From contig NZ_MTBP01000002.1 of the NCBI RefSeq assembly GCF_002911665.1, positions 186,001-250,000 on the forward strand: 64,000 bases of DNA, in the 5' to 3' direction. This DNA is from Actinomadura rubteroloni (GTDB taxonomy: Bacteria > Actinomycetota > Actinomycetes > Streptosporangiales > Streptosporangiaceae). The notes beneath the pieces are model-generated. The model ran no database searches. It saw only the letters and a program-made list of their open reading frames with translations, and was not told where the DNA came from. Of this stretch, positions 23,182 through 33,793 are shown in pieces (position 1 is the first letter of the stretch; the number at the start of each line of letters is the position of its first letter). The position numbers and the translations under genes are program-made.

Positions 23182-25686
23182 TTATAGGCGGTCGACCGCG
23201 AGGACGCGGAGGACCGCCTCGCCGGCCTCGTCGGAGCCCGCCAGGTCGATCTCGGCGGTGATGCCCCAGTCGTGGTCGCCCGCCGGGTCGTCGAAGACCT
23301 GGCGGACGCGCCACAGGCCGTCCGCCGGGACCTCCTCGATCTGGAGCAGCTTGGGGCCGCGCGCGTTCGGGCCGGTGAGAAGCTCGTCGTGCTCGTCGTA
23401 GTAGGCGTCCATCGCGTCGGCCCAGGCGTCCGCGCCGAACTCCGGGTCGAGGGCGGCGAGGTCGGCGTAGCGTTCGAGCGCGGCCAGCTCGACGCGGCGG
23501 AACAGCGCGTTGCGGACCAGCACGCGGAACGCCCGCGCGTTGGCCGTGACGCGGGTGACTCGCTCCTCGACGATCTCGTCCGGCGACGCGGCGGGGTTGG
23601 CGAGCTGCTCCCACTCGTCCAGCAGGCTGGAGTCCACCTGGCGGACCAGTTCGCCGAGCCACTCGATGAGGTCGATGAGGTCGTCGTTCTTGATCGACTC
23701 CGGGACGGTCTGCTGGAGCGCCTTGTACGCGCCCGACAGGTACCGCAGGACGAGCCCTTCGGTGCGCGCCAGCTCGTAGTAGCCGATGTACTCGGTGAAC
23801 GTCATCGCCCGCTCGTACATGTCGCGGACGACCGACTTCGGGCTGACCGGATGGTCCCCCACCCACGGATGCCCCGCCCGGTACACCTCGTACGCCGCCT
23901 CCAGCTCCTCCTCCAGCGGCTTGGCGTAGGTGACGTCCTGGAGCAGTTCCATCCGCTCCTCGTACTCGACGCCGTCGGCCTTCATCGCCTGGACGGCCTC
24001 GCCGCGCGCCTTGTTCTCCTGCGCGGCGAGGATCTGGCGCGGGTCGTCCAGCGTCGCCTCGATCACCGACAGGACGTCCAGCGCGTACCCCGGCGAGGAC
24101 GGGTCCAGGATCTCGAACGCGGCGAGCGCGAACGTCGACAGCGGCTGGTTGAGCGCGAAGTCCTCCTGGAGGTCCACGGTGATGCGCGCCCAGCGGCCCT
24201 GCGCGTCCGGCTCGGGCAGCGACTCGACCACTCCCCCGGCCAGCAGCGACCGGTAGATCGCGATGGCGCGGGAGATGTGGCGGCGGCGCGCGGCCGGCTC
24301 CTCGTGGTTGTCGGTGAGCAGCCGCTTCATCGCCTGGTAGGCGTTGCCGGGACGCGCGATCACCGACAGCAGCATCGCGTGGCTCACCTGGAACCGGGAC
24401 CGCAGCATCTCGGGCGCGGCGGTCTGGAGCTTGGCGAACGTGTCGGCGTCCCAGCCGACGAAGCCCTCCGGCGCCTTCTTGCGCTGGACCTTGCGGCGCT
24501 TTTTCGGATCGTCCCCGGCCTTGGCGAGCGCCTTCTCGTTCTCCACGACGTGCTCGGGGGCCTGGGCGACGACGAACCCGACGGTGTCGTAGCCGGCGCG
24601 TCCGGCGCGGCCCGCGATCTGGTGGAACTCGCGGGCGCGCAGCCGCCGCACGCGCGTCCCGTCGTACTTGGACAGGGCGGTGAACACGACCGTCCGGATC
24701 GGGACGTTCACCCCGACGCCGAGCGTGTCCGTCCCGCAGATGACCTTGAGCAGCCCGGCCTGCGCGAGCCGTTCCACGAGCCGCCGGTACTTCGGCAGCA
24801 TCCCGGCGTGGTGGACGCCGATGCCGTGCCGGACGAACCGCGACAGGTTCCGCCCGAACTTCGTCGTGAACCGGAACCCGCCGATCAGCTCGGCGATGCG
24901 CGCCTTCTCCTCCTTGCTGCACACGTTCACGCTCATCAGCGACTGCGCCCGCTCGATGGCGGCGGCCTGCGTGAAGTGGACGAGGTAGATCGGCGCCTTG
25001 CGCTCGGCGAGCAGTTCCTCGATCGTCTCGTGCAGCGGCGTCAGGCGGTAGTCGTAGATCAGCGGGACGGGCCGCTCCGCCGACGACACGACGGCGGTGG
25101 GGCGCCCGGTGCGGCGCGTCAGGTCGGTGCGGAAGAACTCGACGTCCCCGAGCGTCGCCGACATCAGCAGGAACTGCGCCTGCGGCAGCTCCAGCAGCGG
25201 GATCTGCCAGGCCCAGCCGCGCTCGGGCTCGGCGTAGAAGTGGAACTCGTCCATCACGACGACGCCGACGTCGGCGTCCGCGCCGTCGCGCAGCGCCATG
25301 TTCGCGAGCACCTCGGCGGTGCAGCAGATGATCGGGGCGTCGGCGTTGACGGACGCGTCGCCGGTCATCATCCCGACGTTCTCGCGCCCGAACATCTCGC
25401 ACAGGTCGAAGAACTTCTCCGAGACCAGGGCCTTGATCGGCGCGGTGTAGAACGCGACCTGCTCGCGGCCGAGCGCGGTGAACAGCGCGCCCGCGGCGAC
25501 GAGGCTCTTGCCGGACCCGGTGGGCGTGGCGAGGACGACGTTCGCGCCCGACACGACCTCGATCAGCGCCTCCTCCTGCGCCGGGTACAGGGTGATGCCG
25601 CGTCCGGACACCCAGCTCTCGAACGCCGCGTAGAGCGAGTCGGGGCCGAGGTCGTCACCGGTGGGGAGCTGATCGAGGAGGGTCAC
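23182..25686 (-). CDS. Superfamily II DEAD/DEAH helicase with DUF3516 C-terminal domain
   Basis: The 834-residue protein has helicase motifs Q (LYPAQEEAL), I (ATPTGSGKS), II (VVMDEFHFY, a DEFH variant), III (LLMSATL) and VI (HQIAGRAGRAGYD). A long C-terminal region follows that matches the actinobacterial DUF3516 helicases. These resemble Ski2/Mtr4-like RNA helicases in their core, so an RNA-processing role is likely but unproven. I chose the GTG at 25686 where MTLLDQLPTG-like homology begins; 25725 is an alternative start. It lies downstream of gnd on the same strand. Confidence 0.88.
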   Translation of the reverse strand: MTLLDQLPTGDDLGPDSLYAAFESWVSGRGITLYPAQEEALIEVVSGANVVLATPTGSGKSLVAAGALFTALGREQVAFYTAPIKALVSEKFFDLCEMFGRENVGMMTGDASVNADAPIICCTAEVLANMALRDGADADVGVVVMDEFHFYAEPERGWAWQIPLLELPQAQFLLMSATLGDVEFFRTDLTRRTGRPTAVVSSAERPVPLIYDYRLTPLHETIEELLAERKAPIYLVHFTQAAAIERAQSLMSVNVCSKEEKARIAELIGGFRFTTKFGRNLSRFVRHGIGVHHAGMLPKYRRLVERLAQAGLLKVICGTDTLGVGVNVPIRTVVFTALSKYDGTRVRRLRAREFHQIAGRAGRAGYDTVGFVVAQAPEHVVENEKALAKAGDDPKKRRKVQRKKAPEGFVGWDADTFAKLQTAAPEMLRSRFQVSHAMLLSVIARPGNAYQAMKRLLTDNHEEPAARRRHISRAIAIYRSLLAGGVVESLPEPDAQGRWARITVDLQEDFALNQPLSTFALAAFEILDPSSPGYALDVLSVIEATLDDPRQILAAQENKARGEAVQAMKADGVEYEERMELLQDVTYAKPLEEELEAAYEVYRAGHPWVGDHPVSPKSVVRDMYERAMTFTEYIGYYELARTEGLVLRYLSGAYKALQQTVPESIKNDDLIDLIEWLGELVRQVDSSLLDEWEQLANPAASPDEIVEERVTRVTANARAFRVLVRNALFRRVELAALERYADLAALDPEFGADAWADAMDAYYDEHDELLTGPNARGPKLLQIEEVPADGLWRVRQVFDDPAGDHDWGITAEIDLAGSDEAGEAVLRVLAVDRL

Positions 25687-25737
25687 CCCTCCATCCTGCC
25701 CCGGAACGTCCACTGCCCGCGCCACGCGGCGGCCCGG

Positions 25738-27168
25738 TCAGGCGGTGACCTCGGAGCGGTCGCCGCCCCAGAGCGTGTGGTAGGAGCCGTCCCGGTCGGT
25801 GCGGCGGTAGGTGTGCGCTCCGAAGAAGTCGCGCTGGGCCTGGGTGAGCGCGGCGGGCAGGCGCCCGGCGCGCAGCGCGTCGTAGTAGGCGAGCGCGCTG
25901 GAGAAGCCGGGCGCGGGGATGCCGGCCCGCGCGGCGGCGGCGACGACCGAGCGCCACGCGTCCTGCGCGTCGCCGAGGGCCTGCGCGAAGTGCTCGTCGG
26001 TGAGCAGCGTCGGCAGGTGCGGGTCGGCGGCGTAGGCGGCGCGGATGCGGTCGAGGAACCGGGCGCGGATGATGCAGCCGCCGCGCCAGATCGTCGCCAT
26101 CGCGCCCGCGTCGACCTCCCAGCCGTACTCGGCGGCGCCCGCCTCGATCTGGTGGAACCCCTGCGCGTAGGCGACGATCTTGGACGCGTACAGCGCCTTC
26201 TCGATCGCGTCGGCGAGGCCGGGCGCGGACGCGTCCGCCGAGTTCGGGCGCGGCCCCGGCAGCCCGGCCGCCGCCGCGCGCAGCCCGGTGTGGCCGGAGA
26301 CCGAGCGGGCGAACACCGCCTCGGCGATGCCCGCGACGGGGACGCCGAGGTCCAGCGCGCTCTGCACCGTCCAGCGTCCGGTGCCCTTCTGCTCGGCCCG
26401 GTCCAGGACGACGTCCACGAACGGCTGCCCGGTCTCGGGGTCGGCGTGGTCGAGGATCTCGGCGGTGATCTCGATGAGGTAGGACTCCAGCCGTCCGGTG
26501 TTCCAGGTGCGGAACACCTCGGCGATCTCGGCGGGCTCCAGCCCGACGGCGTGCCGCAGCAGGTCGTAGGACTCGGCGATGAGCTGCATGTCGGCGTACT
26601 CGATGCCGTTGTGCACCATCTTGACGAAGTGGCCCGCGCCGTCCGCGCCGACGTGGGTGCAGCAGGGCGTGCCGTCCACCGTCGCGGCGATGTCCTCCAG
26701 CAGCGGGCCGAGCGACGCGTACGCCTCGGCCGAGCCGCCGGGCATGATGCTCGGGCCGTTCAGCGCGCCCTCCTCGCCGCCCGACACGCCGGTGCCGACG
26801 AACAGCAGGCCCCGGCGGCGCAGGTCGGCCTCGCGGCGGCGGGTGTCCAGGAAGTGCGCGTTGCCGCCGTCGATGATCATGTCGCCGGGCTCCAGCAGCG
26901 GCGCGAACTCCTCGATGACCGCGTCCGTGGGCGCCCCGGCCTTGACCATGACGACGAGCTTGCGGGGCCGCTCCAGGGCCGCGACGAAGTCCTCGGCGGT
27001 CTCGGTGGGGATGAACGTCCCCTCGTCCCCGAACTGCTCGACCAGTTCCCGGGTGCGCGCCGCCGTCCGGTTGTGGAGGGCGACGGCGTGGCCGTGCCGG
27101 GCGAAGTTGCGGGCCAGGTTCCGGCCCATGACGGCGAGCCCCGTGACGCCGATGCGTGCCTGCTCCAT
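25738..27168 (-). CDS. gnd: 6-phosphogluconate dehydrogenase (decarboxylating)
   Basis: The 476-residue protein has the N-terminal Rossmann fold [20 protein letters not shown] and the substrate signature [39 protein letters not shown] holds the catalytic lysine and glutamate region, and [13 protein letters not shown] lies near the C terminus. Length and motifs fit the long, NADP-dependent form of the oxidative pentose phosphate pathway. It supplies ribulose 5-phosphate, which feeds sedoheptulose 7-phosphate and hence the heptose route, though it is far from that locus. It is divergent from the beta-phosphoglucomutase gene. Confidence 0.96.
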   Translation of the reverse strand: MEQARIGVTGLAVMGRNLARNFARHGHAVALHNRTAARTRELVEQFGDEGTFIPTETAEDFVAALERPRKLVVMVKAGAPTDAVIEEFAPLLEPGDMIIDGGNAHFLDTRRREADLRRRGLLFVGTGVSGGEEGALNGPSIMPGGSAEAYASLGPLLEDIAATVDGTPCCTHVGADGAGHFVKMVHNGIEYADMQLIAESYDLLRHAVGLEPAEIAEVFRTWNTGRLESYLIEITAEILDHADPETGQPFVDVVLDRAEQKGTGRWTVQSALDLGVPVAGIAEAVFARSVSGHTGLRAAAAGLPGPRPNSADASAPGLADAIEKALYASKIVAYAQGFHQIEAGAAEYGWEVDAGAMATIWRGGCIIRARFLDRIRAAYAADPHLPTLLTDEHFAQALGDAQDAWRSVVAAAARAGIPAPGFSSALAYYDALRAGRLPAALTQAQRDFFGAHTYRRTDRDGSYHTLWGGDRSEVTA

Positions 27169-27307
27169 TGCCTGCCTCCCCGTGTCCTTCCGGACCCTAC
27201 CCGCGGCGCGGCCGGGCCGATCATGGAGAGTTCACGGGAATGCCCGCCCCGGCGGAGGGAAAGAGCGGAATCATCGGGGAGACGGGGCAGCCGACGAAAG
27301 TGAGACC

Positions 27308-28060
27308 ATGCTGGGACTACCCGACGAGGTGACGGCCTGCCTGTTCGATCTGGACGGGGTCCTCACGCGGACGGCCGCGGTCCACGCCGCGGCGTGGAAG
27401 CGCATGTTCGACGCCTACCTGAAGGAACGGTCCGAGCGGACGGGTGAGCCGTTCCGCCCGTTCGACCTGCGCAACGACTACGCGACCTACGTCGACGGGA
27501 AGCAGCGCGCGGACGGCACCCGCTCGTTCCTCGCGTCGCGCGGGATCGAACTGCCCGACGGCGCGCCCGGCGACCCGCCGGACGCCGAGACGGTCGCCGG
27601 GCTCGGAAACCGCAAGAACGCGCTGGTGCTCGCGCTGATCGAGCAGGACGGCGTCGAGGTCTTCGAGGGCTCGGTCGCGTTCGTCCGGGCGGCGCGGGCG
27701 GCGGGGCTGAAGACGGCCGTGGTGTCGTCCAGCGCCAACACCGAACAGGTCCTGCGCGTCACCGGCATCGAGGACCTGTTCGACACCCGCGTGGACGGCG
27801 TCGTCGCCGCCGAGCGGAACCTGCCGGGCAAGCCCGCGCCGGACACGTTCCTGGAGGGCGCGCGGGAACTCGGCGTGCCGGCGGCGCGGGCGGCGGTGTT
27901 CGAGGACGCGCTGGCGGGCGTCCAGGCGGGCCGGGCCGGGGCGTTCGGGTACGTCGTCGGGGTGAACCGCGTGGACGCCGAGCACGCCGCCGCGCTGGCC
28001 GCGCACGGCGCCGACCGCGTCGTGGACGATCTTTCCGAGCTGACGGGGGACACAGGGTGA
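27308..28060 (+). CDS. Beta-phosphoglucomutase-family HAD phosphatase
   Basis: The 250-residue protein has HAD motif [11 protein letters not shown] with the two catalytic aspartates near residue 15, a helical cap ([14 protein letters not shown]), motif [10 protein letters not shown] and motif [18 protein letters not shown]. Motif IV is [12 protein letters not shown]. The fit is to beta-phosphoglucomutase, which interconverts beta-glucose 1-phosphate and glucose 6-phosphate. That agrees with the coupled GH65 phosphorylase whose GTG overlaps its stop (GTGA). Confidence 0.9.
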   Translation: MLGLPDEVTACLFDLDGVLTRTAAVHAAAWKRMFDAYLKERSERTGEPFRPFDLRNDYATYVDGKQRADGTRSFLASRGIELPDGAPGDPPDAETVAGLGNRKNALVLALIEQDGVEVFEGSVAFVRAARAAGLKTAVVSSSANTEQVLRVTGIEDLFDTRVDGVVAAERNLPGKPAPDTFLEGARELGVPAARAAVFEDALAGVQAGRAGAFGYVVGVNRVDAEHAAALAAHGADRVVDDLSELTGDTG

Positions 28061-30450
28061 GCGACCAGGAACCGGAACGGCCGCTGTTCCGGGTGGAGCC
28101 GTGGGTGGTCCGCGAGACCGACCTGCGACTGGACCGGCTCGCGCAGACCGAGTCGGTGTTCGCGCTGTCCAACGGCCATCTCGGGCTGCGCGGCAACCTG
28201 GACGAGGGCGAGCCGCACGGCCTGCCCGGCACGTATCTGAACTCCTTCTACGAGGCCCGTCCGCTGCCGAGCGCGGAGGCCGCGTACGGGAACCCCGAGT
28301 CGGGGCAGACGGTCATCAACGTCACCAACGGCAAGATCATCCGGCTGCTGGTGGACGACGAGCCGCTGGACGTCCGCTACGGGCGCCTGCACCGGCACGA
28401 ACGGGTCCTGGACCTGCGCGCGGGCACGCTGACGCGCGAGCTGGAGTGGACGTCGCCCGCCGACCGGACCGTCCGCGTCACGTCGGTGCGGCTGGTGTCG
28501 CTGACGCAGCGGGCCGTCGCGGCGATCTCCTACGAGGTCGAGCCGGTGGGCGACCCCGTCCGGGTCGTCGTGCAGTCGGAGCTGGTGGCCAACGAGGCGC
28601 TGCCCGAAGGCGACGGCCGGGACCCGCGCGGCACGGCCGCGCTGCGCGCCCCGCTCGTCGGCGAAGAGCACATGGCCGGGCACAACAAGGTCGTGCTCGT
28701 CCACGGCACGCGGGTCAGCGGGCTGCGGATGGCGGCGGGGATGGCGCACGAGATCGAGGCGCCCGGCCGGCTTTCGGTGGACGACGAGTCCAGCGAGGAC
28801 GTCGGCCGCACCACCATCGCGACCCGGCTGGAGCCGGGGCAGAAGCTGCGGATCGTCAAGTACGTCGCGTACGGGTGGTCGGGGCGCCGGTCCCGGCCCG
28901 CGCTGCACGACCAGGTGGTCGGGGCGCTCGCGGGCGCCCGGCAGACCGGGTTCGACGGCCTGCTGGACGAGCAGCGCACCTACCTGGACGAGTTCTGGCG
29001 CGGCGCGGACGTCGAGGTCGACGGCGACGCCGAACTCCAGCAGGCCGCACGGTTCGGGCTGTTCCACATCCTCCAGGCGGGGGCGCGCGCGGAGCGGCGG
29101 CTGATCCCGTCCAAGGGGCTGACCGGGCCGGGCTACGACGGGCACACGTTCTGGGACTCCGAGACGTACGTCCTGCCCGTCCTCACCTACACCCAGCCCG
29201 ACGCCGCCGCCGACGCGCTGTCGTGGCGGCACATGACGCTGCCGCTGGCGTGCGAGCGCGCCCGCCAGCTCGGCCTGGACGGCGCGGCGTTCCCGTGGCG
29301 GACGATCCGGGGCCAGGAGTGCTCGGGCTACTGGCCCGCCGGGACGGCCGCGTTCCACATCAACGCCGACATCGCCGACGCCGTCGTCCGGTACGTGGAC
29401 GCGACGGGCAACGAGCAGTTCGAGCGCGAGGTCGGGCTGGAGATCGTCGTGGCGACGGCGCGGCTGTGGCGCAGCCTCGGCCACCACGACGTCGAGGGCG
29501 TGTTCCGGATCGACGGCGTCACCGGCCCGGACGAGTACAGCGCCATCGCCGACAACAACATCTACACGAACCTGATGGCCCGCCGGAACCTCCAGGAGGC
29601 GGCGCGGATGGCGATGCGCCACCCCGACCTCGCCGACCGGCTCGGCGTGTCGTCGGAGGAGGCGGCGTCCTGGCGGGACGCGGCGGCGGCGATGTTCATC
29701 CCCTACGACGACCGGCTCGGCGTCCATCCGCAGTCGGAGGGGTTCACCAACCACGCGCCGTGGGACTTCGAGGACACGCCGCCCGAGAACTACCCGCTGC
29801 TGCTCAACTACCCGTACTTCGACCTGTACCGCAAGCAGGTGGTGAAGCAGGCGGACCTGGTCCTCGCGCTCCATCTGTGCGACGAGGCGTTCACGGCCGA
29901 GCAGAAGGCCCGCGACTTCGAGTACTACGAGACGCTGACCGTCCGGGACTCGTCGCTGTCCGCGCAGACGCAGGCGGTGATCGCCGCCGAGGTCGGGCAC
30001 CTGGAGCTGGCGCACGACTACCTCGGCGAGACCGCCCTGGTCGACCTGCACGACCTGAACGCCAACACCCGCGACGGCCTGCACATCGCGGCGCTCGCGG
30101 GCGCGTGGACGGGCCTGGTCGCCGGGTTCGGCGGGATGCGGGCGCGCGACGGGCTGCTGCGGTTCACGCCCCGGCTGCCCGGCGGGATCAGCCGGCTGGC
30201 GTTCCGGATGCGGTACCGGGACAACCGGATCAAGATCACGGTGACGGCGGACAAGGCGCGCTACGAGCTGCTGGAGGGGCCGGGGCTGAAGCTCGTCCAC
30301 CACGCGACGGACCTGACGCTCGGCGACGAGCCCGCCGAGATCGCGATCCCGCCGCTGCCGCCGCGCGAGCCGCCGACGCAGCCCGCCGGGCGCGAGCCCG
30401 CGCCGCGCCGGATCGACCCGCGCGGGCACGAGGTGCGGACGCCGTCCTGA
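28057..30450 (+). CDS. GH65 family disaccharide phosphorylase (trehalose/kojibiose/maltose type)
   Basis: The 797-residue protein has an N-terminal beta-sandwich ([20 protein letters not shown]) and a central (alpha/alpha)6 barrel. The barrel carries [36 protein letters not shown] and the catalytic stretch [19 protein letters not shown], whose Glu at residue 493 is the general acid. The C-terminal part has [21 protein letters not shown]65 enzymes split alpha-glucosides with phosphate to beta-glucose 1-phosphate, which the neighbouring mutase converts. Which disaccharide is used cannot be decided; trehalose or kojibiose are plausible. Confidence 0.9.
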   Translation: MSDQEPERPLFRVEPWVVRETDLRLDRLAQTESVFALSNGHLGLRGNLDEGEPHGLPGTYLNSFYEARPLPSAEAAYGNPESGQTVINVTNGKIIRLLVDDEPLDVRYGRLHRHERVLDLRAGTLTRELEWTSPADRTVRVTSVRLVSLTQRAVAAISYEVEPVGDPVRVVVQSELVANEALPEGDGRDPRGTAALRAPLVGEEHMAGHNKVVLVHGTRVSGLRMAAGMAHEIEAPGRLSVDDESSEDVGRTTIATRLEPGQKLRIVKYVAYGWSGRRSRPALHDQVVGALAGARQTGFDGLLDEQRTYLDEFWRGADVEVDGDAELQQAARFGLFHILQAGARAERRLIPSKGLTGPGYDGHTFWDSETYVLPVLTYTQPDAAADALSWRHMTLPLACERARQLGLDGAAFPWRTIRGQECSGYWPAGTAAFHINADIADAVVRYVDATGNEQFEREVGLEIVVATARLWRSLGHHDVEGVFRIDGVTGPDEYSAIADNNIYTNLMARRNLQEAARMAMRHPDLADRLGVSSEEAASWRDAAAAMFIPYDDRLGVHPQSEGFTNHAPWDFEDTPPENYPLLLNYPYFDLYRKQVVKQADLVLALHLCDEAFTAEQKARDFEYYETLTVRDSSLSAQTQAVIAAEVGHLELAHDYLGETALVDLHDLNANTRDGLHIAALAGAWTGLVAGFGGMRARDGLLRFTPRLPGGISRLAFRMRYRDNRIKITVTADKARYELLEGPGLKLVHHATDLTLGDEPAEIAIPPLPPREPPTQPAGREPAPRRIDPRGHEVRTPS

Positions 30451-30460
30451 GCGGGGCCCC

Positions 30461-30982
30461 TCAGCAGGACGCGCAGCCGTCGGGCAGGGACGGCTCCCCC
30501 GCGTCGGCGGGTGCGGGGGCCGGGGCCGTGCCGGTGAGCAGGCGGCGCGGTCCCGGCCCGTCGTCGCCGAGCCGGTCGTAGGGGTTGGCGAGCGCGCATC
30601 TGCTGATCGACAGGCAGCCGCAGCCGATGCAGTCGTCGAGGTCGTCGCGCAGCCGCCGGAGCTGGTCGATGCGGGCGTCCAGGTCGGCGCGCCACAGCTC
30701 CGACAGCCGCTGCCAGTCCGCCGCCGTCGGCGTCCGGCCCTCGGGGAGGGTGTCGAGCGCGGCGCGGATGTCGCTGAGCGGGATCCCGACGCGCTGCGAC
30801 ACCTTGATGAACGCGACCCGGCGCAGCGCGTCCCGGGCGAAGCGGCGCTGGTTGCCCGCCGTCCGCCGGCTCTCGATGAGCCCCTTGGACTCGTAGAAGT
30901 GGAGCGCCGAGACGGCGACCCCGCTCCGTTCGGCGAGCTGCCCGACGGTCAGCTCGTTGACCCGGAATTCCAGACGCGACAT
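30461..30982 (-). CDS. soxR: Redox-sensing MerR-type regulator SoxR
   Basis: The 173-residue protein has the MerR winged helix ([40 protein letters not shown]), a dimerisation helix and the cluster motif [12 protein letters not shown]. The C-x2-C-x-C-x5-C spacing matches the 2Fe-2S site of SoxR. In actinomycetes SoxR usually senses redox-active metabolites rather than superoxide and activates a small regulon. A short Pro- and Ala-rich tail ends in Cys residues. It ends ten bases from the convergent GH65 gene. Confidence 0.93.
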   Translation of the reverse strand: MSRLEFRVNELTVGQLAERSGVAVSALHFYESKGLIESRRTAGNQRRFARDALRRVAFIKVSQRVGIPLSDIRAALDTLPEGRTPTAADWQRLSELWRADLDARIDQLRRLRDDLDDCIGCGCLSISRCALANPYDRLGDDGPGPRRLLTGTAPAPAPADAGEPSLPDGCASC

Positions 30983-31059
30983 GCCATCGGATCCTACGTT
31001 CCGCCCGGCGCGGTCAGCCGGGGACGGCGAACCAAGCGGACGCCGGCGGCCGAGCGCGG

Positions 31060-33567
31060 CTAGGAACCGGCGGGCGTGACGGAGATCGCGACGTCGTCGC
31101 CCGTCCGGTCGACGTGGACGGTGTCGCCCTCCGTCAGGTCGCCGCCGAGCAGCATCCGGGCGAGCGGGCCGTCCAGTTCGCGCCGGACGGTCCCGCGCAG
31201 CGGCCGGGCGCCCGCGCCGGGCCGGTGCCCGTGCTCGGCGAGCAGGTCGCGGGCCGCCACGGTCACCTCCAGCCCGACGCCCTGCCCGGCGAGCCGGTCC
31301 TGCGTGCCGCGCACGAACAGGTCCACGACGGCGCGGAGCTGCGGATGGTCCAGGCGGGCGAAGACGATCGTCTCGTCCACGCGGTCGATCAGCTCGGACC
31401 CGAGTTCGGCGACGAGCAGGTCCAGCACCTCGTGCCGCAGGTCCGGGCTGTCGCGGCCCGCCTCCAGAACCCGCTGCCCGCCGACCCCGGTGGTGAGGAC
31501 GATGATGGTCGTCCCGAAGTCGATCGTGCGGCCCTGCCCGTCGGTGACGCGGCCTTCGTCCAGCATCCGCAGCACGACCTCGCGGACGGCCGGGTGCGCG
31601 CGCTCGATGGCGTCCAGCACCACGACGCCGTGCGGGCGCCGCCGGACGGCCTCGGTGAGCTGCCCCTCCTCCTCGTAGCCGACGTAGCCGGGCGGACGGC
31701 CGATGAGGCGCCCCACCGTGAACGCCTCGCCGTACTCGGCGAGGTCGATCAGCGTCAGCCGCCCCGACCCGCCGAACAGCACGTCGGCGAGCGCCCGCGC
31801 CGACTCGGTCTTGCCGACGCCCGGCGGCCCGACGAACACGAACGACCCGAGCGGACGGTCGGGGTCGGCGAGCCCGGCGCGGGCGCGGCGGACGGTCTCC
31901 CCGATCGCCGCGACGGCCTGCTCCTGCCCGACGATCCGCTCGCCGATGTGCTCCTCCAGCCGGATCAGCCGCCCGCGCTCCTCCTCGGTGAGGCGGTCCA
32001 CGGAGATCCCGGTCATCTGCGCGACGACCTCGGCGATGTCGGCGGCCGTCACCTCGGGCGCGCCCTCGGACACGGCGCCGTCGTCGTCGTGCTCGCGCCA
32101 GTCGCGGGGACGGCCGCGCCGCGCCCGGTCGAGCTGGGGCCGCAGCTCCTCGATCTCCACGCGGAGCCGTTCGGCGCGCGGGAAGTCCTCGTCGGCGACG
32201 GCCTGCTCCTTGTCGCGGTGCAGCGCGCCGAGCCGCTGCTCCAGCTCGCGGACGTCGTCGCGCGGCGACAGCGCCCGCAGCCGGACGCGGGCGGCGGCGC
32301 GGTCGAGGACGTCCACGGCCTTGTCGGGCTGGAACCGGCCGTGGACGTGCCGGGCCGACAGCCGCGCGGCGGCGTCGAGCGCGGTGTCGGCGATCTTCAC
32401 CTGGTGGTGGGCCTCGTACTTGTCGCGCAGCCCGGCGAGGATCTCGACCGTCCCGTCCGGGGTGGGCTCGGCGACCAGGACGGGCTGGAAGCGCCGGTCC
32501 AGCGCGGCGTTGCGCCCGACCGCGCGGCGGAACTCGGCGGTCGTCCCGGCGGCGACGACGTGGACGTCCCCGTCGGCGAGCGCGGGCATGAGCAGGCTCG
32601 CGGCGTCCCCGGACCCGGCGAGGACCTCGACGCCGTCCACGAACACCACGAGCTCCCCGGCGGACCCGCGGATCTCCTCCAGCATCCGCGCGACGCGGTC
32701 GGCGGTCTCGGCGCGGCTCCCGGCGGCGATGCGGGCCAGGTCGAGGGCGAGGACGCGCAGGTCCTTGAGCGGTTCGGGGACGGCGCCGTCCACGATCCGC
32801 TGCGCGACGCCCTCCAGCACCGACGTCTTCCCGACGCCGGGCTCGCCGATGAGGCACGGGTTGTTGCGGGTGCGGCGGGCGAGGATCTCGACCGTCTCGG
32901 CGATCACCTCTTCGCGGCCGACGACCGGGTCCAGCGCCCCGGTGCGGGCCTCGGCGGTGACGTCGCGTCCGCAGGAGTCGAGCACGGGCGTCCGGGACGG
33001 CCCGGCGCCGCGCCCGCGCCCCGGCCCGCCGAGCGACGGACGGGCCAGCAGCGCGTTCTGGATCTCGTTGGCGGTGACGCCCTGCGCGGTGAGCAGCCGG
33101 ACCGCCGCCGTGTCCGTCCCGGCGGCGACGCCGAGCAGCAGGTGTTCCGGGCCGAGATAGCCGGCCTCCAGCGCCCGCGAGACCCGCTGCGCGTCCAGCA
33201 GGGCGCGCTTGGCCGCCGGGGTCAGCGTGACGGGCGGGTCGCCGGGCTCGCCGTCGGCGAGGTCGCCGATCCGGGCCAGCAGCGCGTCCGGTTCGGCGCC
33301 CGCCGCGCGCAGCAGGGCCCGCGCGGGGTCCTCCGCCGCCGCCGCGCCGAGCAGGTCCACGACGTCCAGGTCGGCGGCGCCGCGCCGGGCGGCGTGCTCC
33401 AGCCCGCGCCGGACGAGGTCGCGGCCAGTGTCGCTGAGGAACCGGCCGAGGTCGGCGCGCCACGCCTCGGGAGCCTCGAACGGCCGTCCGGTCAGGGAGT
33501 CGAACCCGCGGAACGGGTCGCTGAACATCGAACCGGCCACGGCGTCCCTGCTGGATGCGTCCCCCAT
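31060..33567 (-). CDS. ClpC-like double AAA+ protein with degenerate Walker B motifs
   Basis: The 835-residue protein has a Clp_N region ([20 protein letters not shown]), AAA+ D1 with Walker [10 protein letters not shown] (Lys 247), a UVR/M-type coil ([20 protein letters not shown]), and D2 with Walker [10 protein letters not shown] (Lys 586). D2 also has pore loop [15 protein letters not shown]. Walker B in D1 is [10 protein letters not shown] and in D2 [12 protein letters not shown], so the catalytic glutamate is Gly 312 and Ala 653. The D1 pore-loop region is also altered. Nucleotide binding is plausible but hydrolysis should be weak. The start at 33567 is favoured by GAGGA about nine bases upstream; MFSDPF at 33528 is an alternative. 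Confidence 0.85.
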   Translation of the reverse strand: MGDASSRDAVAGSMFSDPFRGFDSLTGRPFEAPEAWRADLGRFLSDTGRDLVRRGLEHAARRGAADLDVVDLLGAAAAEDPARALLRAAGAEPDALLARIGDLADGEPGDPPVTLTPAAKRALLDAQRVSRALEAGYLGPEHLLLGVAAGTDTAAVRLLTAQGVTANEIQNALLARPSLGGPGRGRGAGPSRTPVLDSCGRDVTAEARTGALDPVVGREEVIAETVEILARRTRNNPCLIGEPGVGKTSVLEGVAQRIVDGAVPEPLKDLRVLALDLARIAAGSRAETADRVARMLEEIRGSAGELVVFVDGVEVLAGSGDAASLLMPALADGDVHVVAAGTTAEFRRAVGRNAALDRRFQPVLVAEPTPDGTVEILAGLRDKYEAHHQVKIADTALDAAARLSARHVHGRFQPDKAVDVLDRAAARVRLRALSPRDDVRELEQRLGALHRDKEQAVADEDFPRAERLRVEIEELRPQLDRARRGRPRDWREHDDDGAVSEGAPEVTAADIAEVVAQMTGISVDRLTEEERGRLIRLEEHIGERIVGQEQAVAAIGETVRRARAGLADPDRPLGSFVFVGPPGVGKTESARALADVLFGGSGRLTLIDLAEYGEAFTVGRLIGRPPGYVGYEEEGQLTEAVRRRPHGVVVLDAIERAHPAVREVVLRMLDEGRVTDGQGRTIDFGTTIIVLTTGVGGQRVLEAGRDSPDLRHEVLDLLVAELGSELIDRVDETIVFARLDHPQLRAVVDLFVRGTQDRLAGQGVGLEVTVAARDLLAEHGHRPGAGARPLRGTVRRELDGPLARMLLGGDLTEGDTVHVDRTGDDVAISVTPAGS

Positions 33568-33793
33568 GCGGACGGTCCTCGCCGGAGTCGCGCACACATA
33601 AAACCAAGCCTTTGTTCCCTTTCCCCACAAGGCGGGCGCGGGATTTTACCCCCGGCCGCCCGATCGCTCTGTCCTCGCGTGCGGCGTCTTTCCGGAACCG
33701 GCCGTCCGTGCCGCGGCCGACGGTCGATTCCGCCCGGACGGCCATAGGGTGTGCATCTCCCCGCCAACCCGCACGTTCACAGGGAGTGGCCCG

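Noticed and set aside
27197-27222. SigB-type promoter before gnd
   Set aside because: GGGTAG is present without a matching -35 element at any allowed spacing.
23272-27303. Very long plus-strand open frame (1343 codons)
   Set aside because: It is antisense to the helicase and gnd genes, whose motifs are clear. Its product is Arg/Val/Gly-rich with no domain, as expected of a high-GC shadow frame.
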